Shown: positions 6,590 through 13,819 of the stretch, one piece after another
How the letters are laid out: each line of letters begins with the position of its first letter
How positions within the stretch are numbered: position 1 is the first letter of the stretch
Source of the DNA: an uncultured Bacilli bacterium
Lineage (GTDB): Bacteria; Bacillota_I; Bacilli_A; RF39; UBA660
Length of the DNA: 20,076 nt
Reading direction: 5' to 3'
NCBI GenBank assembly: GCA_947628445.1
Contig: CANQZX010000012.1
Span: forward strand, 1-20,076
Position numbers and translations under genes: made by a program
Notes under the pieces: generated by a model
Seen by the model: only the letters and a program-made list of their open reading frames with translations
Told to the model about the DNA's origin: nothing
The model's database searches: none

Positions 6590-7273
6590 TTAATTTAACA
6601 TCTTGATAATCTTTTGACTAATTAATTTATGGGCTTGATAGTTAAAATAATAACTGGTTGGTTGTAAATAATAATCTTTATTTAGGGAAATAGCCAAAAT
6701 ATCTAAAAAGTCGGTATTAAAAGTAACGGCAAGTTCCTGCAATTTTTGATTGATGGTAATAACCGTATTCTTATCTAGATTATAGGCCGGATACAAGCCA
6801 ATAATAATTAAATCTTTTTGGTAAAAGGTACGAATCTCATTTAAAACATTTTTATAAGTTAAGATAAAGTTGGCAATATATTCGTCTAGGTCGTTGGTTT
6901 GCAGGGAAATTAACGCTAATTCATCGAGACCTATAGCCAAAGTAACAATATCGGCTTGATCAATAATTTGTTTAATCGGTTTATTACTTTTACTCAAAAC
7001 ATTTTTTTCTAAATAAGTATTTAATTTATCAATGGTTAAATGTTCGGCACAAAACTCTTGATTAAAACTGGCTAAATCATGATGGTTTTCCAAGTAATCA
7101 CGAAGATAATCATTAAAACTTAGGCCCGCCACATGATAAGGTGTCATGCCTAAACTAAGGCCATCACCTAAAGCAACAATGTTTTTATTTGTTGAGGTAG
7201 CCGAAAAATAAATAATAATTGTGATAAGACAGCCAAATAAAATTATTAATAACAGTTTATATCTTCTTTTCAT
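6590..7273 (-). CDS. Membrane-anchored SGNH/GDSL-fold protein, probably inactive
   Basis: The 227-aa product has a basic N-terminus, one membrane anchor (residues 7-24), and an extracytoplasmic SGNH-hydrolase-like domain. Block I reads VALGDGLSLG (residues 33-42), where active members have GDS; the nucleophile position is Gly38. Block III, usually GxND, reads AIGLDEL (113-119), and the C-terminal Asp-x-x-His block appears as QPTSYYFNYQAHKL with no His in the normal place. So all catalytic signatures are altered. The ATG at 7273 is chosen over one nine codons upstream because the GGGGG ribosome site directly precedes it and the upstream codons lie within the murA terminator hairpin. It follows murA, so a wall or envelope link is plausible but unproven. 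Confidence 0.75.
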   Translation of the reverse strand: MKRRYKLLLIILFGCLITIIIYFSATSTNKNIVALGDGLSLGMTPYHVAGLSFNDYLRDYLENHHDLASFNQEFCAEHLTIDKLNTYLEKNVLSKSNKPIKQIIDQADIVTLAIGLDELALISLQTNDLDEYIANFILTYKNVLNEIRTFYQKDLIIIGLYPAYNLDKNTVITINQKLQELAVTFNTDFLDILAISLNKDYYLQPTSYYFNYQAHKLISQKIIKMLN

Positions 7274-7284
7274 AAAACCCCCAT

Positions 7285-7313
7285 AAAAAATGTAGAGCAT
7301 TTTTCTCTACATT
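7285..7313 (-). terminator. Intrinsic terminator of murA
   Basis: Minus strand AATGTAGAG (7313-7305) and CTCTACATT (7297-7289) form a perfect 9-bp stem with a seven-base loop, followed by TTTTTT. The stem overlaps the murA stop codon, so the SGNH gene would depend on readthrough or its own unseen promoter. Confidence 0.8.
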
Positions 7314-8565
7314 ATACATCAACAATCTTAATCTTAGCACCAACATCGGAAAGTTTTGTAATAATTCTTTCATAACCCCGCAAGATATGTTCGGCATCAT
7401 TGATTATTGTCGTTCCCTCGGCAATTAAGCCCGCGGTAACTAAAGCCGCCCCACTTCTTAAATCGGTAGCGGTAAGTTCAGCCCCATGTAATTTATTTGG
7501 GCCATGGAAAGTGGCATGTTGCCGTTCATATTCAATTTTGGCTCCCATTTTTTGTAAGTTAGGAACATGACCCATACGGTTTTCAAAAATAGTTTCTTCA
7601 AATTGACTAATTCCTGTTGCTTGAGTAAGTAAAACACTCATGGGTTGGCCTAAGTCCGTAGGGAATCCGGGATAAACTGCCGTCCGAACATTGACGGCTT
7701 TAAATTGGTTCGTTTTAGTTAAAGTAACTTGGTGTTTATTAGTTTTAAACTTAACCCCCATTTCCTTTAACTTATTTAAAACGACCTTTAAATGATTCGG
7801 ATTAATGCCATCAATCGTTAAATTATGGCCAATTATAGCCCCCATAATAATATAAGTTCCGGCTTCAATCCGATCGGGAATAACACTAATTTCCGCCCCA
7901 TGGAGTTCGCGAACCCCATTAATAACGATTCTCTCGGTACCAGCACCTTTAATATTAGCCCCCATTTTATTTAAAAATTTGGCTACATTTTCAATTTCAA
8001 CCTCGCGGGCCGCATTATTGATTATGGTTTTACCTTGGGCTAAAACGGCCGCTAATAAAAGATTGATGGTCGCCCCCACTGAGGCAAAATCTAAATATAT
8101 TTCGGCACCTTTCAATTCTTTGGCCTCAATAATATATTTGCTGCCCTCTTTATTAATCGTAGCCCCTAAGGCCTCGAAGCCCTTTAAATGTAAATCAATT
8201 GGGCGCGAACCAATATTGCAACCACCCGGAAAATAAATTTCTACTTTTTTAAAACGACCGAGTAAGGCCCCCATAAAATAATAGGAAGCCCGTAATCGAT
8301 TACTAAGTTGTTCACTAATTAAAGCATTTTTGATATTACTCGTATTAATTAATAATTCGTTTTGGTATTCTACGGCCTTAACATTTAATAAATCGAGGAT
8401 TTCAATTAAAGCATCTTTATCCGAAATATTAGGCACATTTTTAATTTTCAAATCGCCTTTGGCTAATATTGCCGCGGGAATTAAAGCCACCGCACTATTT
8501 TTAGCCCCACCAATTTTGATAGTTCCCGAAAGAAGATGATTACCCTCAATAATTATTTGTTTCAT
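7312..8565 (-). CDS. murA: UDP-N-acetylglucosamine 1-carboxyvinyltransferase
   Basis: First committed cytoplasmic step of peptidoglycan synthesis: transfers enolpyruvate from PEP to UDP-GlcNAc. The 417-aa length is normal. Conserved K22-N23 (GGAKNSAVALIPA) bind substrate, and the catalytic loop cysteine is C116 in FPGGCNIGSRPIDLHLKGFEALGA, so this is the fosfomycin-sensitive Cys type rather than the Asp variant. Later motifs include PDRIEAGTY, VYPGFPTDLGQP and the closing LRSGAALVTAGL and IL-RGYERI-KL. Start ATG has AAGGAG eight bases before. It has a near-consensus promoter and its own terminator. Presence of murA argues against a wall-less mollicute. Confidence 0.98.
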   Translation of the reverse strand: MKQIIIEGNHLLSGTIKIGGAKNSAVALIPAAILAKGDLKIKNVPNISDKDALIEILDLLNVKAVEYQNELLINTSNIKNALISEQLSNRLRASYYFMGALLGRFKKVEIYFPGGCNIGSRPIDLHLKGFEALGATINKEGSKYIIEAKELKGAEIYLDFASVGATINLLLAAVLAQGKTIINNAAREVEIENVAKFLNKMGANIKGAGTERIVINGVRELHGAEISVIPDRIEAGTYIIMGAIIGHNLTIDGINPNHLKVVLNKLKEMGVKFKTNKHQVTLTKTNQFKAVNVRTAVYPGFPTDLGQPMSVLLTQATGISQFEETIFENRMGHVPNLQKMGAKIEYERQHATFHGPNKLHGAELTATDLRSGAALVTAGLIAEGTTIINDAEHILRGYERIITKLSDVGAKIKIVDV

Positions 8566-8594
8566 GTTATCAGCTCCTTGCTTTTCCTAATTTT

Positions 8595-8623
8595 ACTATA
8601 GTCATTTTTTTCTTGGGTGTCAA
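8595..8623 (-). promoter_or_regulatory. Sigma-A promoter of murA
   Basis: Minus strand TTGACA (8623-8618), exactly 17 bp, TATAGT (8600-8595). Predicted leader is about 25 nt. Confidence 0.8.
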
Positions 8624-8628
8624 ACTAT

Positions 8629-9165
8629 TTATTTAAATAAGTGCATAACCCCGAGAATAAAGAGTAAAGTTATGCCAAGACAATTGGCAAATTTTCCTAA
8701 AACCTGACTACAATATTTACCAATCGAAAGACCTAAATAAGTAAAGAGAAAACTACAAATAGCAAAAATTAAACCCGCGACCGCATAACGATTAGTTAAA
8801 GCACTTAGACCAAGACCAACCGAAAAACTATCAATCGAAACCGAAATGGCTAAAATAATTAAACCCCATATACTTAAGTTAAAAACGGGATTTTCTTCTT
8901 TAAAGAAATGATAGGCAATGTTAAAAGCCAAAATAATAAGAATTATGCCTAAGATTTTATTTGTCGTTAAATTAAGCCAATTAATGATTTCTAGACCTAA
9001 TAGATTACCGATTAAGGGCATGATAAAATGTAGAATTCCAACAAAATAAGGCAATAAATAAAGTTTGGTATTGGCTTGATTAAGCGTTCCCAAACTTAAA
9101 GACAAAGAAAAAGTATCCATGGATAAGGAAATACCTATAAGCAAAAGGGATACCATTTCTTTCAT
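8629..9165 (-). CDS. mntP: MntP-family manganese efflux pump
   Basis: Small integral membrane exporter of Mn2+, 178 aa with about six TM segments in two repeated halves. Each half starts with the acidic signature: D17 in GISLSMDTFSLSLSLG and D111 in AISVSIDSFSVGLGLS, matching the essential aspartates of MntP. The segment ILHFIMPLIGNLLG also fits MntP better than the related sporulation protein YtaF. The place next to spoIIR agrees with B. subtilis, where ywlD (mntP) is close to spoIIR. ATG at 9165 follows an AAGGTGAG site; a second ATG three codons in is less well placed. It lies 40 bp downstream of spoIIR. Confidence 0.85.
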   Translation of the reverse strand: MKEMVSLLLIGISLSMDTFSLSLSLGTLNQANTKLYLLPYFVGILHFIMPLIGNLLGLEIINWLNLTTNKILGIILIILAFNIAYHFFKEENPVFNLSIWGLIILAISVSIDSFSVGLGLSALTNRYAVAGLIFAICSFLFTYLGLSIGKYCSQVLGKFANCLGITLLFILGVMHLFK

Positions 9166-9205
9166 ATGCTCACCTTTTAAATTATATTAAAAAGATACCT
9201 AATTA

Positions 9206-9718
9206 TTAATTAAAATTAGCAATTATTTTTTTAACCCAAAGGGAATAATTAACATCATCTATTTTGTTATCTTCGGCTTCTAGCAAGCATAAAGGAGGAA
9301 ATAAAACACACCACCAGTTATCTCCTAAACCTTGACCTAAAGTGATAACTAATGATTCATAATTACCCGCGGGATAACTTACGCCTTTATATTCTTTGAC
9401 AGGGAAAAAATTATTCCCATAATTTATTTTATAATCTGGCGTGTATTTTCCCACAGTATTGACAATATTCGGCATTATCTTTTGAATATTTTCTCGTGCT
9501 TCGGTAATAGTTTTTGATTCGACCATTGTTTGATTAATTAAAGGATCAACCGCTGTTTTAATTTCTTGTTTTAGCGTTTGATCGGCATCAGTATTGCTGT
9601 TTGCAATAATCCGGTATCTAATGGCTTCCTCTGGAATAACCACGCTTCCTTCGCTTTTAGGCACTTGACTTAATAATATTAAAACTAAAATAAATAAAAC
9701 TATTATTGCTTTTTTCAT
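9206..9718 (-). CDS. spoIIR: Stage II sporulation protein R
   Basis: Forespore-made signal protein secreted into the intermembrane space, where it triggers SpoIIGA to process pro-sigma-E in the mother cell. The 170-aa protein has an N-terminal signal segment (residues 4-18) and the family blocks AIRYRIIANSNTDADQTLK (residues 32-50), EYKGVSYPAGNYESLVITLG, and the hallmark NWWCVLFPPLC (134-144). The ATG has an AGGTG site. It is separated from prmC by a strong terminator, so it probably has its own forespore promoter, although I cannot define one with confidence in the 39-bp gap. Confidence 0.96.
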   Translation of the reverse strand: MKKAIIVLFILVLILLSQVPKSEGSVVIPEEAIRYRIIANSNTDADQTLKQEIKTAVDPLINQTMVESKTITEARENIQKIMPNIVNTVGKYTPDYKINYGNNFFPVKEYKGVSYPAGNYESLVITLGQGLGDNWWCVLFPPLCLLEAEDNKIDDVNYSLWVKKIIANFN

Positions 9719-9750
9719 TTCTTCACCTATTATTATTAAGCGTTAAAAAG

Positions 9751-9779
9751 AAAAAATTTATTCATGATAAATGAATAAA
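9751..9779 (-). terminator. Intrinsic terminator of the prfA-prmC operon
   Basis: Minus strand TTTATTCAT (9779-9771) and ATGAATAAA (9765-9757) form a perfect 9-bp stem with a five-base loop, followed by six T. It overlaps the last codons of prmC. Confidence 0.85.
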
Positions 9780-10477
9780 TAACGATCAAACCCATTTAAA
9801 TCTTTTTCAAAATGAAATTGATAATCGGGATAGTTTTCCATTAAATAAGTGGCCAAAAGATTTTTTTGATTGTCACCAATTTCAAAAGCCATCAAAAATT
9901 TCTTTTTTAAAATCTTCCGACTTTGTTTTAAAATTATTTTATAGTATTCTAAACCCTTATCAGCCGCGAAAAGAGCAAGATGGGGTTCATATTTTTTAAC
10001 CCGGTCTTCGACAAACCCATCTTCGGGAATATAAGGCGGATTACTAATCAAGCAATCATATTTCCCGGGAATTGGTTTTTTCATATCTTGGTTGATAAAA
10101 TTTACTGTAACCTGATTTAAAGTAGCATTTTCTTGGGCAAGCATTAGGGCTTTTGGAGAAATATCTAGTCCGGTGACATCGGCATCAAGGGCTTTTTTAA
10201 GAGCAATCGCAATACAACCACTACCAGTGCCAATATCAATTATCTTAATTTTAGAAGAAAACATTTTATTAATATAATTGATTGTTTTAGCTACTAAAAA
10301 TTCAGTTTCAAACCGGGGAATTAAAACATTTTCGTTAACTTTAATTAAAGTATCAGCAAAATCAACATTACCAATGATATATTGGACAGGATAACCATCT
10401 TTTAATTTAGCTAATCCCTCTTGATATTTTTCTTGGGGTAAATATTTTTTTAAAAGTTCAATTTCATTATCTTCCAT
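9758..10477 (-). CDS. prmC: Peptide chain release factor N5-glutamine methyltransferase
   Basis: Methylates the glutamine of the GGQ motif in release factors, raising termination efficiency. The SAM site is DIGTGSGCIAIAL (residues 81-93), the acidic ribose ligand is in GLDISPKAL, and the substrate-glutamine motif is NPPY (146-149). At 239 aa it is shorter than the usual 275-290: the helical N-terminal substrate-recognition domain is cut to about 40 residues before VQYIIGNVDF and VLIPRFETE. The start overlaps the upstream zinc-ribbon frame by 11 bp and has no clear Shine-Dalgarno, so translation should be coupled. Together with prfA it forms a substrate-enzyme operon. Confidence 0.95.
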   Translation of the reverse strand: MEDNEIELLKKYLPQEKYQEGLAKLKDGYPVQYIIGNVDFADTLIKVNENVLIPRFETEFLVAKTINYINKMFSSKIKIIDIGTGSGCIAIALKKALDADVTGLDISPKALMLAQENATLNQVTVNFINQDMKKPIPGKYDCLISNPPYIPEDGFVEDRVKKYEPHLALFAADKGLEYYKIILKQSRKILKKKFLMAFEIGDNQKNLLATYLMENYPDYQFHFEKDLNGFDRYLFIYHE

Positions 10478-10700
10478 AACTTGCTTTCTTTTCTAATATT
10501 TCCCGAATTAAATCGGCTTCTTTCGAGGTATTCCATTCTAAAAAAGTTTTTAAATCGCCAACATTCATATGCCTCGTAATTTCTTGGCAGGCAAAACAAA
10601 AAGTTTCGGCCATCGTACCAACTTTTTTCCCTTTGTAATCACTAATTGGAAAAGTTTGTTTAGCACCACAATTAAGGCATACATAATCAAAGTTTTTCAT
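10467..10700 (-). CDS. Small zinc-ribbon protein between prfA and prmC
   Basis: I do not recognise a named family. The 77-aa product has two CxxC knuckles, C8-x2-C11 (YVCLNCGAK) and C35-x2-C38 (FCFACQEITRH), with His44 nearby, spaced as in a rubredoxin-like zinc ribbon, and a C-terminal helix (residues about 55-74). There is no membrane segment. It overlaps prfA by one base (TAATG) and prmC by 11 bases, so all three are made from one coupled message. That placement suggests a part in translation termination or ribosome binding, but this is inference. Codon use resembles the neighbours. Confidence 0.8.
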   Translation of the reverse strand: MKNFDYVCLNCGAKQTFPISDYKGKKVGTMAETFCFACQEITRHMNVGDLKTFLEWNTSKEADLIREILEKKASYGR

Positions 10701-11761
10701 TAATTATTTTCCCCTTGTAATTTTAATTTTAAATCTTCGGTAATTAAAGAATCAATAATGGGATCTAAATTACCATTCATGACCCGATCAAGTTCCATAA
10801 TGGAAAAGTTCGTGCGATGGTCCGTAACCCGATTTTGTGGATAATTATAAGTTCTAATCTTTTCACTACGGTCGCCAGTACCAATTTTCGTTTTCCGTTC
10901 CGTCCCGATTTCATTTTCTTGTTCTTGCATTAGAGCATCATATAATTTCGAACGAAGCATTTTCATTGCATTTTCTTTATTTTTTAATTGGCTTCTTTCG
11001 GTTTGACAAGTTACCACAACCCCGGTTGGGATATGCGTAATCCGTACCGCCGAATTTGAGGTATTAACAGATTGACCACCGGCTCCTGAAGAGTGATAAA
11101 CATCGATTTTTAAATCGCTTTCTTTAATATCCACATTAATTTCGTCAACCTCAGGCATAACTAAAACTGTTGCCGTTGAGGTATGAACCCGACCTTGCGT
11201 TTCAGTCGCCGGAATTCTTTGTACCCGATGAGAACCACTCTCATATTTTAATTTCGAATAAACATTTTCCCCTTTTACCATGTATTCAATTTGAGAATAA
11301 CCTCCACTGGTGCCTTCAACCTCATGCATTACCTCAATTTTCCAGCCATTTTTTTCGGCATAATAAGAATACATCCGAAATAAATCACCCGCAAAAATAT
11401 TGGCCTCATCTCCGCCGGCGGCTCCTCTTATTTCCATAATAACATTTTTACCATCATTAACATCTTTAGGAACTAACATTATTTCTAATTGTTTTTTTAT
11501 TTTGCTTTCTTCTTCCGTTAATCTCGTTACCTCTTCCAAAGCAAAATCTTTTAATTCCGGATCATTTTCCATTTGTTTCGCTTGATCTAAATCACTTAAA
11601 ACTTTTTTATACTCATCATATTTTTCAACAATTTCTTTTAAATCGCTTTGTTCTTTAGATAAAGTTTTTAATTTATTAAAATTATTTAAAACCTCTGGCT
11701 TTACTAATTCTTCTGATAATTCTTGATATTTCGTAACAATCGCTTCTAATCTATTAATCAT
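10700..11761 (-). CDS. prfA: Peptide chain release factor 1
   Basis: Recognises UAA and UAG and triggers peptidyl-tRNA hydrolysis. The stop-codon tripeptide is P184-A-T186 (QRIPATETQGRVHTST), the RF1 type, and the catalytic GGQ is residues 228-230 in SSGAGGQSVNTSNSAVR. The 353-aa length is normal. The frame extends seven codons upstream, but the ATG at 11761 has a perfect AAGGAGG site seven bases away and matches the family start. It heads the coupled prfA, zinc ribbon, prmC unit; PrmC is the enzyme that methylates the GGQ glutamine. Confidence 0.98.
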   Translation of the reverse strand: MINRLEAIVTKYQELSEELVKPEVLNNFNKLKTLSKEQSDLKEIVEKYDEYKKVLSDLDQAKQMENDPELKDFALEEVTRLTEEESKIKKQLEIMLVPKDVNDGKNVIMEIRGAAGGDEANIFAGDLFRMYSYYAEKNGWKIEVMHEVEGTSGGYSQIEYMVKGENVYSKLKYESGSHRVQRIPATETQGRVHTSTATVLVMPEVDEINVDIKESDLKIDVYHSSGAGGQSVNTSNSAVRITHIPTGVVVTCQTERSQLKNKENAMKMLRSKLYDALMQEQENEIGTERKTKIGTGDRSEKIRTYNYPQNRVTDHRTNFSIMELDRVMNGNLDPIIDSLITEDLKLKLQGENN

Positions 11762-11780
11762 AAGAATTCCTCCTTGTTCC

Positions 11781-11808
11781 ATTTTATCAAATATTAAGAA
11801 AAAAACAA
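11781..11808 (-). promoter_or_regulatory. Likely promoter of the prfA operon
   Basis: Minus strand TTGTTT (11808-11803), 16-bp spacer, TAAAAT (11786-11781), close to the prfA ribosome site. The surrounding region is very AT-rich, so alternative -10 sites exist. Confidence 0.4.
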
Positions 11809-11857
11809 ACTATTTTATATTATTATATTATTTAGTTATTTAAAGAAATTTCCCTAC

Positions 11858-11882
11858 AAAAAAAGCTACAAAACTGTAACTT
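11858..11882 (-). terminator. Intrinsic terminator of the exported-protein gene
   Basis: Minus strand AAGTTACA (11882-11875) pairs with TGTAGCTT (11870-11863), one G-U, four-base loop, followed by TTTTTTT. It begins directly after the stop codon. Confidence 0.85.
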
Positions 11883-13706
11883 TTAATCCCAAGATAAACG
11901 GAATGGGTTTGTCTTACTGCCATCTCCACTTTTTATTTTGGTCGAAGAGTCCAAATAGAAGGATGGACGTGCAGCAAGACGGCCAATCACGCCGCTGCGA
12001 TTCATATCACCCGTATTGTAGACACCCCACGCACTGGTGCCATACAAAGCATTACGCGAAACCGTCCATTCATACAGTCCCATATACAACCAGTTATTTT
12101 TTGTTATATCGTCTTGACTATATCCTTCGGATTCCATTTTAGTATTCCATGCTTCGGGATAGGCAGCATAGCCATAATCGCTGACATACATTAGGCCTAT
12201 TTTAGCATTTTTATAGCTTAAATCATTTTCGGTACATGCTCTTGCACCTTCATTATAATCGTCATTATAGCAATTTGGGGCTCCTACTTGTAGTTTTCCG
12301 GTTCCTAATTCTTCATTATATGCTTGTCGAGCCTTATAGGTGTCCGACCAAGGCATACCACCGGTTGTCCATTCGTGTTCGGTTATATGTTCACTTAAAC
12401 CACCTACTTTAGCAAGGTATGTATTTAAGTAATATTCATTTAGATTCTTTTTATTTAAGTTACTATATTGCCACATATTATTATAGCTTCCTGAATCTGT
12501 ATAATTCCAATAGTATGCTGCTATATTCGCAGCATTATTGCCTTTGTAATTAGGTTTAGAATCAGCATAATTGCCATAATATGCTCCTCCAGGAGCAGTT
12601 TCGTTATCTCCTAATTCTTCTTTAGTGGCATAATCATATTTGATTAATTTCATTTCATATTCATCTGTATCATTTGGGAAGAAACCTATTATTCGATATA
12701 AATCAGCATCAGAAGTACATGCTCCACTTTGAGTTTCAGTTCCATCTAAACACACATAGTTTTTAACCTCTTCACTTGAGCCACTATAGCGATAACTATT
12801 ATCATTAGCATTTAAGGTTGCATTAGGTATTGGGGATTCGGCTAAAGCATCATTATTGTGATATATTATATGACTTAGATTATAATATGATTTTTCATAT
12901 AATTCTTTAACACATTCTCCCACTTTTTCATTACTATTACACACATCGGCTAAACTAGTTGGGATTACCTCTTTTTGTAAGATTAATTGACCACTAAACT
13001 CTTTTCCTGTATTGTTATTTTGACTACTATCTAAGTTTATTAGGGTTATTTTTATTTTCCATTCTTGGGTGGCTTTTACTGTTGGTTCAGTACCTGTTGC
13101 CGTGATTTCATAATTCTTGGCTATTGCTATTAAACCAGTAGCTTCGGTGATATCAAAACCATTTAATCCATTGCCATCTACATCTGTTTTATATTCTAAA
13201 CCATCGATATGTTGTAATTCTTCTTTTTCTTCTCCAGGTTGGGTGACAGTTAGAATTAATTCTGGTACTTTTGTTGTATGTGTTTCATCTGGGGCTACTA
13301 TCTTTCCATCTTCTTCTTTTCCTTCTAGGATATCTCCTTCGGCATTTTTAAAATTAGTATATCTTAATTCATTTTTAGCAATATTTAAATAAACATAATA
13401 ACTATCTTTAGCATTATTGGTCGCATTATTAGCGATTAAAGTTGCTGTTCCGGTGGCACTATCTTCTTCATTACCGGCTCCACTACTAAAGTTATCCATA
13501 TTAGCGGTAATATTAATACCATCATTACCAACATCTGTAATAGCAAATGCTAAAACATCAGTTGTACCTGATTCCGCATTAATATTAACATCTTGTTTAC
13601 CAGTGTTTTGACTAGCAAAGAAAGCATAGGTAGCACCGATTGCTACTAGTGCTAAAGTAACAATTGCTACTAGGGAAAGAATTATTTTTTGTTTTTTATC
13701 ATTCAT
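11883..13706 (-). CDS. Large exported protein with TasA/SipW-type signal and C-terminal surface domain
   Basis: A 607-aa secreted or surface protein. Residues 8-31 form a signal or anchor segment ending VAIGATYAFFASQNTG, which resembles the TasA/CalY type processed by SipW signal peptidases. Residues about 35-250 are Asn/Thr/Asp-rich beta-type sequence (NINITANMDNF, KITLINLDSSQNN). From about 270 comes a domain with paired cysteines (VCNSNEKVGEC, YVCLDGTETQSGAC, NCYNDDYNEGARAC), the LYRIIGFF strand, and a C-terminal fold ending ARPSFYLDSS then GDGSKTNPFRL, as in surface proteins of related gut Firmicutes (from memory). The last ~230 bp are much richer in G+C and use codons such as CTG, CGC and GCG that are rare elsewhere in the gene. 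It is monocistronic, with a TA-repeat promoter and own terminator. Function is unknown; adhesion or matrix formation is plausible. Confidence 0.85.
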   Translation of the reverse strand: MNDKKQKIILSLVAIVTLALVAIGATYAFFASQNTGKQDVNINAESGTTDVLAFAITDVGNDGINITANMDNFSSGAGNEEDSATGTATLIANNATNNAKDSYYVYLNIAKNELRYTNFKNAEGDILEGKEEDGKIVAPDETHTTKVPELILTVTQPGEEKEELQHIDGLEYKTDVDGNGLNGFDITEATGLIAIAKNYEITATGTEPTVKATQEWKIKITLINLDSSQNNNTGKEFSGQLILQKEVIPTSLADVCNSNEKVGECVKELYEKSYYNLSHIIYHNNDALAESPIPNATLNANDNSYRYSGSSEEVKNYVCLDGTETQSGACTSDADLYRIIGFFPNDTDEYEMKLIKYDYATKEELGDNETAPGGAYYGNYADSKPNYKGNNAANIAAYYWNYTDSGSYNNMWQYSNLNKKNLNEYYLNTYLAKVGGLSEHITEHEWTTGGMPWSDTYKARQAYNEELGTGKLQVGAPNCYNDDYNEGARACTENDLSYKNAKIGLMYVSDYGYAAYPEAWNTKMESEGYSQDDITKNNWLYMGLYEWTVSRNALYGTSAWGVYNTGDMNRSGVIGRLAARPSFYLDSSTKIKSGDGSKTNPFRLSWD

Positions 13707-13729
13707 ATAATCGTCCTACTTTCCCTTTT

Positions 13730-13756
13730 ATTATATATATATATATATATTGTCAA
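13730..13756 (-). promoter_or_regulatory. TA-repeat promoter of the exported-protein gene
   Basis: Minus strand TTGACA (13756-13751) is followed by an AT-only spacer and TATAAT (13735-13730), 15 bp apart; a poorer TAATAA lies at 17 bp. The spacer consists wholly of the TA repeat, so repeat changes alter promoter spacing in 2-bp steps. Confidence 0.7.
13732..13750. repeat. TA dinucleotide repeat (nine units plus one base)
   Basis: An uninterrupted 19-bp alternating T-A tract lies between the -35 and -10 elements of the exported-protein gene. It is the only such long dinucleotide tract in the window. Confidence 0.9.
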
Positions 13757-13787
13757 GTTGACGGAGTGTTGATTTATAAAGGAAAGC

Positions 13788-13819
13788 AAAAAAATAATCA
13801 TTATTACTAACTGATTATT
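13788..13819 (-). terminator. Intrinsic terminator of the amidoligase gene
   Basis: Minus strand AATAATCA (13819-13812) and TGATTATT (13800-13793) form a perfect 8-bp stem with an 11-base loop, followed by TTTTT. The stem overlaps the stop codon. Confidence 0.7.

Noticed and set aside
11170..11585. Plus-strand open frames opposite prfA
   Set aside because: Shadows of a fully conserved prfA frame; no ribosome sites.
11883..12120. Variable repeat of a diversity-generating retroelement at the end of the exported protein
   Set aside because: No reverse transcriptase and no near-copy template repeat in the window; the GC step is better explained by cassette exchange, although a distant retroelement cannot be excluded.
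11903..13611. Plus-strand frames opposite the exported-protein gene
   Set aside because: No ribosome sites and low complexity; the minus-strand frame has signal segment, promoter and terminator.
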